NCBI RefSeq assembly: GCF_014138435.1
Contig: NZ_JACJIM010000005.1
Span: 186,001 to 250,000, forward strand
Source: Methylobacterium fujisawaense
GTDB lineage: Bacteria > Pseudomonadota > Alphaproteobacteria > Rhizobiales > Beijerinckiaceae
DNA: 64,000 bases
Reading direction: 5' to 3'
Below, in pieces: positions 30,975 to 39,785 of the stretch (positions within the stretch are counted from its first letter, which is position 1; each line of letters opens with the position of its first letter). The notes under the pieces were generated by a model. That model was given only the letters and a program-made list of their open reading frames with translations. It was not told the DNA's origin and searched no databases. Position numbers and translations under genes: made by a program.

Positions 30975-31016
30975 GAAAATTGTAAATAGATTAGTTTAGA
31001 TCGGCATTTTCTAGAA
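30975..31016. other. AT-rich patch between proB and proA
   Basis: Part of the 158-bp proB-proA spacer and the last bases of proB. It is about two-thirds A+T, which stands out sharply in this genome. On the minus strand a TACAAT (30984-30979) could be a -10 box for a separate proA promoter, but no good -35 box is placed 17 bp upstream. It may instead be a remnant of an old insertion. Confidence 0.4.
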
Positions 31017-32126
31017 CAGTGCCAAGTCATCGCGATGCACCATCCAGGCGCGGCCCGGATAATTGAGCAAGTCCGGGATATGCGCGCTCGGGTGACCGAT
31101 GATGAGCGCAGCCTCGGCGCTGTCATACGCCACCAAGCCGCGGCCGAGGATCCGTCCCACCGGATCACGGATCAACACGGCGTCGCCGCGGGAGAAGCTG
31201 CCCTCGATCGATCGGACGCCGACGGGCAGGAGGCTGGCGCCGCTCCGCAGCGCCTGCTCGGCACCGGAATCGATCGTCAGGGTGCCGCGCGGCTCCAGGG
31301 ATCCCGCGATCCAGGTCTTGCGGGCGGCCGTCGGGGTGGAGCCTGAGAGGAACCATGTGCAGCGCGCGCCCTCCATCATCGCCTTGAGCGGGTTCTTCCC
31401 GCGCCCGTCGGCGATGACCAAGTGGGTGCCGCCCGAGGCCGCGATCTTGGCGGCCTCGACCTTGGTGCGCATGCCGCCCCGCGACAGCTCGGAGGCCGGC
31501 CCGCCGGCCATGGCTTCGATCTCCGGGGTGATGCGCTCGACGACGGCGAGGTGGCGGGCCTCCGGATCGTTCTTGGGCGGCGCGGTGTAGAGACCGTCGA
31601 TATCCGAGAACAGGACCAGGACGTCGGCATCGATCATGGTGGCGACCCGGGCCGCCAGCCGGTCGTTGTCGCCGTAGCGGATCTCGGACGTCGCCACCGT
31701 GTCGTTCTCGTTCACGACCGGGACGGCGCGCATCTCCAGGAGTTTCAGGACGGTGGCGCGGGCGTTGAGGTAGCGGCGGCGCTCCTCGGTATCCTGGGGC
31801 GTCACGAGAATCTGGCCGGCGACGATGCCGTGATGGCCCAGAGCCTCGGCCCAGTGGCGGGCCAGCGTGATCTGCCCCACGGAGGCCGCGCCCTGGCTCT
31901 CCTCCAGGCGCAGGGCGCCGGGTGGAAGGCCCAGCACCGTCCGGCCGAGGGCGATGCTGCCGGAGGACACCACCAGCACGTCGACGCCGCGCCCGTGCAG
32001 CTCCGCGATGTCCTCGGCCAGCGCCGCGAGCCAGGCGTGGCGCAGGCGGCCGGCACTGCGATCGACCAGCAGGGCCGAGCCGACCTTGATGACCACACGG
32101 CGGAATTCTTCGAGGGCAGGGATCAT
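31011..32126 (-). CDS. proB: Glutamate 5-kinase
   Basis: First step of proline synthesis, phosphorylating glutamate; usually feedback-inhibited by proline. The 371-residue protein has an amino-acid kinase domain ([12 protein letters not shown] at residues 9-20, [10 protein letters not shown] near 50, [10 protein letters not shown] near 140, [10 protein letters not shown] near 172, [11 protein letters not shown] near 215). A C-terminal PUA domain (about 280-371) follows, with the GxLTID and [13 protein letters not shown] segments. Only weak Shine-Dalgarno complementarity precedes the ATG at 32126. The divergent bicupin gene separates it from obgE. Confidence 0.97.
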   Translation of the reverse strand: MIPALEEFRRVVIKVGSALLVDRSAGRLRHAWLAALAEDIAELHGRGVDVLVVSSGSIALGRTVLGLPPGALRLEESQGAASVGQITLARHWAEALGHHGIVAGQILVTPQDTEERRRYLNARATVLKLLEMRAVPVVNENDTVATSEIRYGDNDRLAARVATMIDADVLVLFSDIDGLYTAPPKNDPEARHLAVVERITPEIEAMAGGPASELSRGGMRTKVEAAKIAASGGTHLVIADGRGKNPLKAMMEGARCTWFLSGSTPTAARKTWIAGSLEPRGTLTIDSGAEQALRSGASLLPVGVRSIEGSFSRGDAVLIRDPVGRILGRGLVAYDSAEAALIIGHPSAHIPDLLNYPGRAWMVHRDDLALF

Positions 32127-32291
32127 GATTCTTGCGAAAACGCGCGTTTGAGCCGGGTGTGAAGCAAGACCCGCCTCTTGAACAGCCGTCCAACGACATG
32201 GCTCGCGGCGCCCGGGCGGTTCGGGCCGCCGGCGCGTCCAGATCGTTGGCCGGCACGACCGCGGCACACGTTCCTGCGAGCGGCCTCATCC

Positions 32292-32307
32292 CTCACGTGG
32301 TCGTGAG
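32292..32307. promoter_or_regulatory. Inverted repeat in the proB-bicupin divergent region
   Basis: CTCACG and CGTGAG arms flank TGGT, giving a 16-bp inverted repeat, 113 bp before the bicupin start. It could be an operator, but no regulator gene is adjacent and a chance GC palindrome cannot be excluded. The rest of the 293-bp divergent region shows no clear sigma-70 boxes. Confidence 0.3.
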
Positions 32308-32419
32308 TATGTGGCATGCCAAAGATCGATATTGCGGCGCGGGAGCGCGGCGGCCGGCTCGACGCTGCACCGCACCGAGCCCCGGCGCGCTCGACCTCAG
32401 CACACAGGACACAGACAAG

Positions 32420-33610
32420 ATGGACGCGAATCGACGCGCGTTTCTCGGGACCGCAGCCCTCGGGGCCGGCGGTCTCGTCGCCCTGACCCAGGGGGCCGCC
32501 GCCGCGGCGACCGATCACGGGGCGCCCGGGGCCGGCGGCTTCGGGCGGGACGTTCAGCAGCTGCCCCCCGGCGCCCCGGTCGCCTACCACGACCCGAAGG
32601 ATGTCGGCGCCATGCCGGACTTCCACTTCTCGCTCGACGGCAACGTCCCCAAGATCACGTCGGGCGGCTGGGCCAAGGAGGCGACCGTCCACCAGTTCCC
32701 CATCAGCAAGGGGATCGCGGGCGTACACATGTTCCTCGATCCCGGCGCGTCGCGGGAGCTGCACTGGCACGCCATCGCGGCCGAGTGGGCTTACGTCATC
32801 GACGGCCGATGCCAGACCGTGGTCCTCGATCCCTCGGGGGCGAGCGAGATCAACAACTACGAGCCGGGCGACCTGTGGTTCTTCCCCAAGGGGCACGGCC
32901 ACTCGATCCAGACGATCGGCGACAAGCCGTGCCACTTCATCCTGTCGTTCGACAACGGCGCCTTCTCGGAGCACGGCACGTTCTCGATCACCGATTGGGT
33001 CGACGTGTCGCCGAAGGACATGCTGGCCCTCGATTTCGGCCTGCCGACAGCCGCGCTGAACGCGTTCCCGAAGGGCGAGGCCTACATCCAGGCCGGGCCG
33101 GTGATCCCGCTCGCCCAGGCGCTCGACGCGCCCTGGCCGAAGGAATCGACCCACAAGTTCCGGCTCCTGAAGGATCCGCGCGCGGTCCGCGACTTCGACG
33201 GTGGGACGTTCCGCCTCGCCACAGTCGACGAGTGGCCGGTGTCCAAGTCGATGTCGGGCGGCGTGATGACGATCCGGCCGGGCCAGATGCGCAAGTTCCA
33301 CTGGAACGTGAACGCCAACGAGTGGCACTATTACCTGAAGGGCAAGGGTCAGGTGGCCCTGTTCGGCTCGGGCGGCCGCGGCAAGGTCGCGGAGTTCAAG
33401 CCCGGCGACGTCGCCTACATCCCCATGGGGTTCGGCCACGCGATCAAGAACGTCGGCGACGACGATCTCGAGATCGTCCAGACCTGGGACAACGGCAAGT
33501 TCGAGGAAATCGACCTCGATGCCTGGATCAAGGCGAGCCCGAACTATCTCCTCGCCAACAACTTCACCGGCGTCCCCGCCGACACGCTCGCGAAGCTGAA
33601 GCAGGGCTGA
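32420..33610 (+). CDS. Tat-exported bicupin, oxalate decarboxylase family
   Basis: A 396-residue protein with a twin-arginine signal (NRRAFLG plus hydrophobic stretch to about residue 29) and two cupin domains. The first (about 80-205) has a full Mn site: H115-W-H117, Glu in AEWAYVIDG and His in GHGHSIQT. The lid that carries the proton-donor Glu in Bacillus OxdC (SENST) reads S183-E-H-G-T187, keeping the Glu. In the second cupin (about 255-370) the H-x-H is H294-W-N296, while Glu (NEWHYY) and His (GFGHAI) remain. Oxalate decarboxylase activity is likely but not certain. It interrupts the minus-strand obgE-proB block on the opposite strand. Confidence 0.85.
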   Translation: MDANRRAFLGTAALGAGGLVALTQGAAAAATDHGAPGAGGFGRDVQQLPPGAPVAYHDPKDVGAMPDFHFSLDGNVPKITSGGWAKEATVHQFPISKGIAGVHMFLDPGASRELHWHAIAAEWAYVIDGRCQTVVLDPSGASEINNYEPGDLWFFPKGHGHSIQTIGDKPCHFILSFDNGAFSEHGTFSITDWVDVSPKDMLALDFGLPTAALNAFPKGEAYIQAGPVIPLAQALDAPWPKESTHKFRLLKDPRAVRDFDGGTFRLATVDEWPVSKSMSGGVMTIRPGQMRKFHWNVNANEWHYYLKGKGQVALFGSGGRGKVAEFKPGDVAYIPMGFGHAIKNVGDDDLEIVQTWDNGKFEEIDLDAWIKASPNYLLANNFTGVPADTLAKLKQG

Positions 33611-33694
33611 GACGACGCTCGATCCGGACCGACAGGGCTCAGACCCGGTCCTGTCGGTCCCGGCCGCCGCGTCCTCGGGACAACCGGTCGACGG

Positions 33695-34765
<1,071 letters not shown>

Positions 34766-34812
34766 TCACCCTGTCGACGGCGGCCGGCCAGCCCCGGCGC
34801 CGTAAGGCCGCC

Positions 34813-35409
34813 TCAGGCGGCCCGCGTCATCGCCGGCTCCGACGGCGGGTTCTGCCAGCGCCGCCGGTCGAGGCTGAAGAGATCGACCGGCAGATCCGCG
34901 CCGCGCGCCGGGAAGGGCCGGGTCGCGCTGCCGGCCTGCACGAAGCCGCAGGTCTCCAGAACGTGCCGGGACGCCGGGTTGACCGTGCGGGCCGACGCAG
35001 CCAGTTCCATCCCGCCGGTATAGGCGAAGAAGGCGTGGCACAGAGCCGTCACGGCCTCGGCCATCAGGCCGCTGCCCCAATAGGGCTGCCCGAGCCAGTA
35101 GCCGAGTTCCGGCGGCCCCTCGGTCCGCCCCTCGATGCTGATCACACCGATGAGGCTGCCGGGCGCCGCCCGCGGCGCGAGGGCGAGCGTGAGGGCCGAC
35201 CCGGCGGTGTTCTGCGCGCGCGCCTGCAGCAGGAACGCATCCACCACCGGGGCCGGAAGCGGGTGCGGCACCCGCGCCAGCATCGCGGCGACAGACGGAT
35301 CACCGGCCAGCTTCAGGATCGCGTCCCTGTCCTTGGCGGTCGGCCAGCGCAGCCACAGCCGCCGCGTCTCGATCCGGAAAACGTCATCACGGGTCAGATC
35401 GGGGAACAT
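34813..35409 (-). CDS. GNAT-family N-acetyltransferase (RimJ/RimL-like)
   Basis: A 198-residue acyl-CoA-dependent N-acetyltransferase. It opens with DDVFRIETRRLWLRWPTAKD, like RimJ/RimL proteins (quoted part: IETRRLWLRWP). The acetyl-CoA region has LGYWLGQPYWGSGLMAEAV, i.e. a G-x-GLM loop, and the C-terminal signature RTVNPASRHVLETCGF. The substrate (ribosomal protein N-terminus or small amine) is unknown. It lies between rpmA and obgE, which fits a link to ribosome maturation but does not prove it. The spacer to obgE is 89 bp. Confidence 0.9.
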   Translation of the reverse strand: MFPDLTRDDVFRIETRRLWLRWPTAKDRDAILKLAGDPSVAAMLARVPHPLPAPVVDAFLLQARAQNTAGSALTLALAPRAAPGSLIGVISIEGRTEGPPELGYWLGQPYWGSGLMAEAVTALCHAFFAYTGGMELAASARTVNPASRHVLETCGFVQAGSATRPFPARGADLPVDLFSLDRRRWQNPPSEPAMTRAA

Positions 35410-35464
35410 CGTGCCCTCGCAGGGCGGCGTTCCCGGCTCCGGGGCACCGCCTCAAGACGACGAA

Positions 35465-35490
35465 GGGGAGGATGGCGTCCCATCCTCCCC
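35465..35490 (-). terminator. Hairpin downstream of rpmA
   Basis: GGGGAGGATGG and CCATCCTCCCC form a perfect 11-bp stem with a 4-base loop. It lies about 107 bp beyond the rpmA stop, before the GNAT gene. Reading on the minus strand it is followed by TTCGTCGTCTTG, only mildly T-rich, so termination is probable but perhaps incomplete. Confidence 0.6.
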
Positions 35491-35596
35491 GGGTGTTCCG
35501 TCCGAACCGGCCCGTCAGGGGCTCGGCAACGACGTCTCCGGTCCGGTGTGGGACACCGGGCGGGACGCCAGCTTCGCCTCTAAAGGCGCCCGCCTC

Positions 35597-35863
35597 TTAT
35601 TCCGCGGCCTCGGCCAGCGGGGTTACGGCCACGAAGGCGCGCCCGCGGCGCGTCTCGAAGCGGACATGGCCCGGTACCAGCGCGAAGAGCGTATGGTCCT
35701 TGCCCATGCCGACATTGGCGCCGGGATGCCATTTGGTGCCGCGCTGACGCACGATGATGTTGCCTGGAATCACGGCTTCCGCGCCGAACTTCTTGACGCC
35801 GAGGCGCCGGCCTTCCGAGTCGCGACCGTTGCGGGACGAGCCGCCTGCCTTCTTGTGTGCCAT
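35597..35863 (-). CDS. rpmA: 50S ribosomal protein L27
   Basis: An 88-residue L27, located near the peptidyl transferase centre. The N-terminus [20 protein letters not shown] is canonical and RLGVKKFG and [13 protein letters not shown] follow. There is no N-terminal extension requiring cleavage, as expected for a proteobacterium. It follows rplU by 86 bp on the same strand, the universal L21-L27 pair. Confidence 0.99.
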   Translation of the reverse strand: MAHKKAGGSSRNGRDSEGRRLGVKKFGAEAVIPGNIIVRQRGTKWHPGANVGMGKDHTLFALVPGHVRFETRRGRAFVAVTPLAEAAE

Positions 35864-35949
35864 GGGATGAACTCCGAAATCTGATGGGCTTGGATGCGGT
35901 CGCGGATCGGACCCTCAGGGATCCTCACGCGCCCAGCGTCTGGCGTGCG

Positions 35950-36264
35950 TCAGGCCGAAATGCCGGTGATGCGCACGACCGTGTGGTCCTGCCGGTGACC
36001 GCGCTTGCGGCGCGAGTTCTGCCGGCGGCGCTTCTTGAAGGCGATGACCTTCTTGTCGCGGCCGTGGCGCACGATCTCGCCGGTGACGCTGATGCCCGAC
36101 AGGGTCGGGGCGCCGACCTGGGTCGCGCCCGCGCCGTCGGCGAACAGGAGGACCTCGCCGAAGGTCACGGCCTCGCCGGCCTCGCCCGCCAGGGAGGCGA
36201 TGGTGATGGTGTCGTTGGCGGCGACGCGGTACTGCTTACCGCCCGTCTTGATGACTGCGAACAT
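35950..36264 (-). CDS. rplU: 50S ribosomal protein L21
   Basis: A 104-residue L21 that binds 23S rRNA with L20. It begins FAVIKTGGKQYRV and ends with the conserved basic segment AFKKRRRQNSRRKRGHRQ plus TVVRITGI (quoted part: KKRRRQNSRRKRGHRQ). ATG at 36264 has GAGAG just upstream; the frame stays open to 36405, but the extra residues are not family-like. The 190-bp gap upstream should contain the promoter of the rplU-rpmA unit, though I could not define the boxes. Confidence 0.98.
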   Translation of the reverse strand: MFAVIKTGGKQYRVAANDTITIASLAGEAGEAVTFGEVLLFADGAGATQVGAPTLSGISVTGEIVRHGRDKKVIAFKKRRRQNSRRKRGHRQDHTVVRITGISA

Positions 36265-36455
36265 CGTTCTCTCGTGTTCTCGAACGGCCTCCGGGGCGGC
36301 TGCCCCTGGACCGGCTTCTTGTTTGAAGTCATTGCGCGGGCTTTCCGCCCGGACAACGCGAAACGCGCGGACCTCAAACAGAGGCCGCGCGCCATGCGGG
36401 GTCACTACGGGCCTGATGCCGCCGTGTCAATCCGCGCCGGACTCCCGGGGCTCCG

Positions 36456-36857
36456 TCAGCGGATCGGGGCGCCGGTCGCCAGGACGCCCTTCGCGACACT
36501 GCCCTCGGGGCCGAAGGCGGCCAAAGCCTCGGAGCACCAAGCCTCGCGACCGTCGGCGGCGAGCTGCTGGCGCACCTGCATGGCGCGCTGCTTCAGCTTC
36601 TCCTCCAGCATCGCTTCCTGTCCGGCATTGACCCGGGCCGCGAGACGAAGCGTCGTGAGCTGTCCGGCCCGGACCTGCACGCCCGGGCAGGCCTGTTCGG
36701 CGATGATGGTCGTCGCCGCCGCCGTCGCATAGTTGTCGAGGGGCGAGGCCGCCGCGGTGGGCGCAGGGGCGCGGGGGGCCGGCGCGGGGACCTGCGCCGC
36801 GGCGCCTCCCGCGAAGCACAGGGCCAGGGCAAGACTGAAGACACCGGAACGCCGCAC
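36456..36857 (-). CDS. Exported protein of unknown function (133 aa)
   Basis: A signal peptide (residues 1-21, ending GGAAA) is followed by a Pro/Ala-rich linker (to about 38) and a helical region with two cysteines, one in EQACPGVQV and one in EAWCSEAL, a spacing suggestive of a disulfide. It shows the pattern of a small periplasmic protein, but no named family is recognised. The start is GTG at 36857 with GGAGG 8 bases upstream. It is transcribed toward rplU and ends 190 bp from it. Confidence 0.7.
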   Translation of the reverse strand: MRRSGVFSLALALCFAGGAAAQVPAPAPRAPAPTAAASPLDNYATAAATTIIAEQACPGVQVRAGQLTTLRLAARVNAGQEAMLEEKLKQRAMQVRQQLAADGREAWCSEALAAFGPEGSVAKGVLATGAPIR

Positions 36858-37281
36858 GGCTCAGACCTCCAGGGTGGCGCCGACCTGCGCGGTGAGACGC
36901 CCGTCATGCGCGGGACGAGGCCGGGTGCCACTGAGGAGAAGCGTCGTCATCTGGGGGCATCCCTTCGCTGCGGCGCCGCGACGGCGGTTGACTACACCCC
37001 CGGCGGCGAGGCGTCACCCGCCCGGTCAGGCCGCGCGGCTCGACTCGGTCCCATGCGGGGCCGCGGGGCGCCGGACGTGAGCGAACTCCTCGGCGTGTGG
37101 GTCCGCCCGCCCATTCATCCGCATGGTCGTTTCGAAGCGCAGCAGGCGAGCCCGGATCCGGAAACACCGTCGGTTCCCGGCGTCGGCGCATGGCGATCCG
37201 GGCTCCGCCGCGCGGGGGCCTTGCCGGCTGCGAAGCCGCGCCTTCGGCTCCGCGGACCGAGTCGGCCGATCTGGCTGATCG
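36858..37281. other. 424-bp intergenic region, nothing recognisable
   Basis: Both strands contain open frames of about 95-130 codons here, but their products are Arg/Pro/Gly-rich with no signal, domain or ribosome-binding site, as expected from random GC-rich DNA. I looked for tRNA T-loop and acceptor patterns and for a structured RNA and found none. The upstream signals for the exported 133-aa gene must lie in its right part. Confidence 0.5.
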
Positions 37282-37914
37282 TCAGGGCGCGGCCTTGAAC
37301 TCGCCCTCGATGCGCAGGCTCACCTCGTCGCCGAGCTGCGGCAGATAGGCGTTGATGCCAAAATCCGAGCGCTTGATGACCGCCCGGCCGTCGAAGCCCA
37401 CGGTGTAGCGCTGATCCACCGGATGGATGCCGGCCTGATTGAACGTGGCGTCGATCGCGAAGGGCCGGACCGTGCCGCGCAGGTTCAGGTCGCCGGTGAT
37501 CCGCGCCGTGGTCGGGCTGGTGGGCTCGACCTTCGTGGCGGTGAAGGTGGCGTTCGGGAACTTGGCCGTGTCGAAGAAGTCCGGGGCTGCGAGGTGCTCG
37601 TTCAGGCGCGCGCTCCCGGTCATCACGCCGCCCAGGGGCACGGTGACCTCGAGGCGGCTCTTCTCCGGCGCCTTCGGATCGAGCTGGAGCGTGCCGCTGA
37701 GACCCGCGAACTGGCCGTAATAGGTCGAGTAGCCGAGATGCGAGACGGACCATGTGATCTTGCCGTGATCCGGATCGAGCACGTAGCTCCCGGGCCGGAC
37801 CTGCGTCGGATCCGCGCTCGGCGCGACCGGAACGGCTGCCGTTGACGGATCGTCCGCCCCCCGGGCCGGGCCGAAGCACAGCAGGCCCAGCAGGGCAAGA
37901 AGTGGCGCGCGCAT
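37282..37914 (-). CDS. YceI-family periplasmic lipid-binding protein
   Basis: A 210-residue exported protein with a signal peptide (about 1-20) and one YceI lipocalin-like domain. The landmarks are YVLDPDHGKITWSVSHLGYST, FDTAKFPNATFTATKVEP, GDLNLRGTVRPFAIDATFN and SDFGINAYLP (each quoted in part). YceI proteins bind isoprenoid-like lipids in a beta-barrel. I chose ATG at 37914, because GGGGGG lies 6 bases before it, whereas it abuts the ATG at 37920. The next gene, ruvA, is divergent. Confidence 0.93.
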   Translation of the reverse strand: MRAPLLALLGLLCFGPARGADDPSTAAVPVAPSADPTQVRPGSYVLDPDHGKITWSVSHLGYSTYYGQFAGLSGTLQLDPKAPEKSRLEVTVPLGGVMTGSARLNEHLAAPDFFDTAKFPNATFTATKVEPTSPTTARITGDLNLRGTVRPFAIDATFNQAGIHPVDQRYTVGFDGRAVIKRSDFGINAYLPQLGDEVSLRIEGEFKAAP

Positions 37915-38047
37915 GGTCATCCCCCCGTGACCGGCCAAGCGCGGCCGGCGCGGCGCCCGTGATTTCATGATCTCCCTGCGCGCTCAAGCACGTCTGGCGG
38001 AGGGCGCCGCGGTTCTGTAGGCATCCCGCGACAGCGACAGGCGTGGC

Positions 38048-38665
38048 ATGATCGGCAAGCTCAAGGGCGTCGTGGACTCGTTCGGCGAGGATTTCGTGAT
38101 CCTCGACGTGTCGGGCGTCGGCTATATCGTGCATTGTTCGGCGCGGACCCTGCAGCGCATGCCCAAGGTCGGCGAGCCCGCTTCGCTGTCGATCGAAACC
38201 CATGTCCGCGAGGACATGATCCGCCTTTACGGCTTCCGCTCGGATGCCGAGCGGGAATGGTTCCGCCTGCTTCAGACCGTGCAGGGCGTCGGCGCGCGGG
38301 TGGCGCTCGGCGTGCTCTCGGTGATGGAGCCCGAGGCGCTGGCCAGCGCCATCGCCACCGGCGACAAGGGCGCGATCAGCCGGGCTCCAGGGGTCGGGCC
38401 GCGTCTCGCGGCACGGCTCGCCGCCGAGCTCAAGGACAAGGCCCCGGCCTTCGCGCCGATCGACCCCGCCCTCGTTGCCCTCACGGGAGCCGTCGACGAC
38501 GGCGCCGCCCCCCAGCCGGTGGCGGATGCCGTCTCCGCCCTGGTCAATCTCGGCTACCCGCAGGTCCAGGCCGCCGCCGCCATCGCTGCGGCTCTCAAGG
38601 GTGCGGGCGAGGGCGCCGAGGCCAAGGTGCTCATCCGGCTCGGCCTGCGCGAACTCGCGCGCTGA
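38048..38665 (+). CDS. ruvA: Holliday junction branch migration protein RuvA
   Basis: A 205-residue RuvA, which binds four-way junctions and recruits the RuvB motor. It has the N-terminal OB fold ([15 protein letters not shown]), tandem helix-hairpin-helix motifs ([18 protein letters not shown] and [20 protein letters not shown], each about 20 residues), an acidic-flexible linker, and the C-terminal domain III ([17 protein letters not shown]). In many Rhizobiales, ruvA lies between ruvC and ruvB. Neither gene is adjacent here, so they must be elsewhere. Confidence 0.98.
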   Translation: MIGKLKGVVDSFGEDFVILDVSGVGYIVHCSARTLQRMPKVGEPASLSIETHVREDMIRLYGFRSDAEREWFRLLQTVQGVGARVALGVLSVMEPEALASAIATGDKGAISRAPGVGPRLAARLAAELKDKAPAFAPIDPALVALTGAVDDGAAPQPVADAVSALVNLGYPQVQAAAAIAAALKGAGEGAEAKVLIRLGLRELAR

Positions 38666-38753
38666 CGCGCCCCGGAACCGTTGGGGCGCACTTAGATCGC
38701 ACGCCCTTGACCCGCGCGGGCCGCGGTGCCATGTCGACCGCAGCCGATAAGGC

Positions 38754-38787
38754 ATTGAAAAGCCAGCTACTTTTCAATTCTTCTAAA
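38754..38787. promoter_or_regulatory. Palindrome and ICE-like site upstream of bfd
   Basis: ATTGAAAAG (38754-38762) and CTTTTCAAT (38770-38778) are perfect 9-bp arms 7 bases apart. Overlapping this, 38771-38787 resembles the Rhizobiales Irr control element TTTAGAA-N3-TTCTAAA: the right half TTCTAAA is exact and the left half TTTTCAA matches 5 of 7. The block is 71-104 bp before the bfd start. An iron-responsive role is inferred. Confidence 0.45.
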
Positions 38788-38857
38788 CTGGCGCAGGTGC
38801 CCAAGACGGTCGTCGACGACCGCTGCGGGCGCGGGGATGACGGGATTTGCGGCGCGC

Positions 38858-39130
38858 ATGATCGTCTGTTCTTGTAACGTCATATCGGACGGCGCGGTCC
38901 GCGGCTGCCTCGCACCCGGCCCGGGCTGCCCGCGCACGCCCGCGCAGGTCTATGCCTGTCTCGGCTGCAGCCCGAAATGCGGGCGCTGCGCCCGCACGAT
39001 CCGGGCGATCATGCAGAGTGCCCTGGGCCAAGGCGCGCCGGCGGAGAGCAGCCATGCCTGCACGACGACTTGCGCAAGCGCGTGTAGTTTGGTGAAGTTC
39101 CAAACTGCGGATGAGGGAGTCGCGGCCTGA
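38858..39130 (+). CDS. bfd: Bacterioferritin-associated ferredoxin with Cys-rich tail
   Basis: A small [2Fe-2S] protein of 90 residues that reduces ferric iron inside bacterioferritin so it can be released. The N-terminus MIVCSCNVISDGAV gives C4 and C6, and GCSPKCGRCARTI gives C41 and C44, the four cluster ligands. Escherichia coli Bfd has 64 residues. Here residues 60-90 are an extension with three further cysteines (C68, C72, C76). ATG at 38858 fits the family start better than one 21 bases upstream. The partner bfr begins 45 bp downstream. Confidence 0.9.
   Translation: MIVCSCNVISDGAVRGCLAPGPGCPRTPAQVYACLGCSPKCGRCARTIRAIMQSALGQGAPAESSHACTTTCASACSLVKFQTADEGVAA
39086..39107. promoter_or_regulatory. 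Inverted repeat before bfr, ICE-like
   Basis: AGTTTGG (39086-39092) and CCAAACT (39100-39106) are perfect arms with a 7-base spacer, inside the 3' end of bfd and 69 bp before the bfr start. The right half with its flank, TTCCAAACTG (39098-39107), differs by one base from TTCTAAACTG at 38781-38790 in the bfd promoter. Shared binding by an iron regulator is inferred. Confidence 0.35.
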
Positions 39131-39174
39131 TGCTTCTACCCCCCGCCTGAAAGCACGGTAAGGAGTACGGGGGC

Positions 39175-39672
39175 ATGAAGGGCGACACCAAGGTCATCGA
39201 GTATCTGAATCGCGGCCTGCGCAGCGAGCTGACGGCCGTCAGCCAGTACTGGCTGCATTTCCGCATGCTCAATGACTGGGGCTACGTCGAGCTGGCGAAA
39301 TTCTGGCGCAAGGAATCGATCGAGGAGATGAACCACGCGGACCGGTTCATCGACCGGATCCTGTTCCTCGACGGGTTCCCGAACCTGCAGGAGCTCGACC
39401 CGCTGCGGATCGGCCAGAACGTCCAAGAGATCCTGGATTCCGATCTCGCCGCCGAGAACGAGGCCCGCAGCCTCTATCTCGAGGCCGCGAAGTACTGCGA
39501 TTCGATCAACGACCGGGTCTCCAAGCGCCTGTTCGAGGATCTGGCCGAGGACGAGGAGGGGCACATCGACTTCCTCGAGACGCAGCTTGAGCTGATCAAG
39601 CAGATCGGCCTGCCGCTCTACGCGCAGAAGCATATCGGCGGCCTCGAGCAGATCGCCCCCGAGAAGGAGTGA
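39175..39672 (+). CDS. bfr: Bacterioferritin
   Basis: A 165-residue haem-containing iron-storage protein that forms a 24-subunit shell. The ferroxidase ligands are in place: E18, E51, H54, then Glu in the AENEARSLY helix and E-x-x-H in [12 protein letters not shown]. The haem axial ligand is M52. The length is slightly longer than the roughly 158-residue family standard because of a short C-terminal tail. It follows bfd by 45 bp and is probably co-expressed with it, with a possible second, internal control site before its start. Confidence 0.98.
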   Translation: MKGDTKVIEYLNRGLRSELTAVSQYWLHFRMLNDWGYVELAKFWRKESIEEMNHADRFIDRILFLDGFPNLQELDPLRIGQNVQEILDSDLAAENEARSLYLEAAKYCDSINDRVSKRLFEDLAEDEEGHIDFLETQLELIKQIGLPLYAQKHIGGLEQIAPEKE

Positions 39673-39785
39673 GGTTGACCGGGCTCCCGCCGCTCCTGCG
39701 GCAGACTGGGAGCCCGGACACCGACGCAGGACGGGCCGGCGCGGTGCGCGGATCCTGCGCGCAGCAAGGTGGGTTGGGGAACGGA

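Noticed and set aside
36906..37298. 130-codon plus-strand frame in the gap between the exported 133-aa gene and yceI
   Set aside because: No ribosome-binding site, signal or domain; composition is that of random GC-rich DNA.
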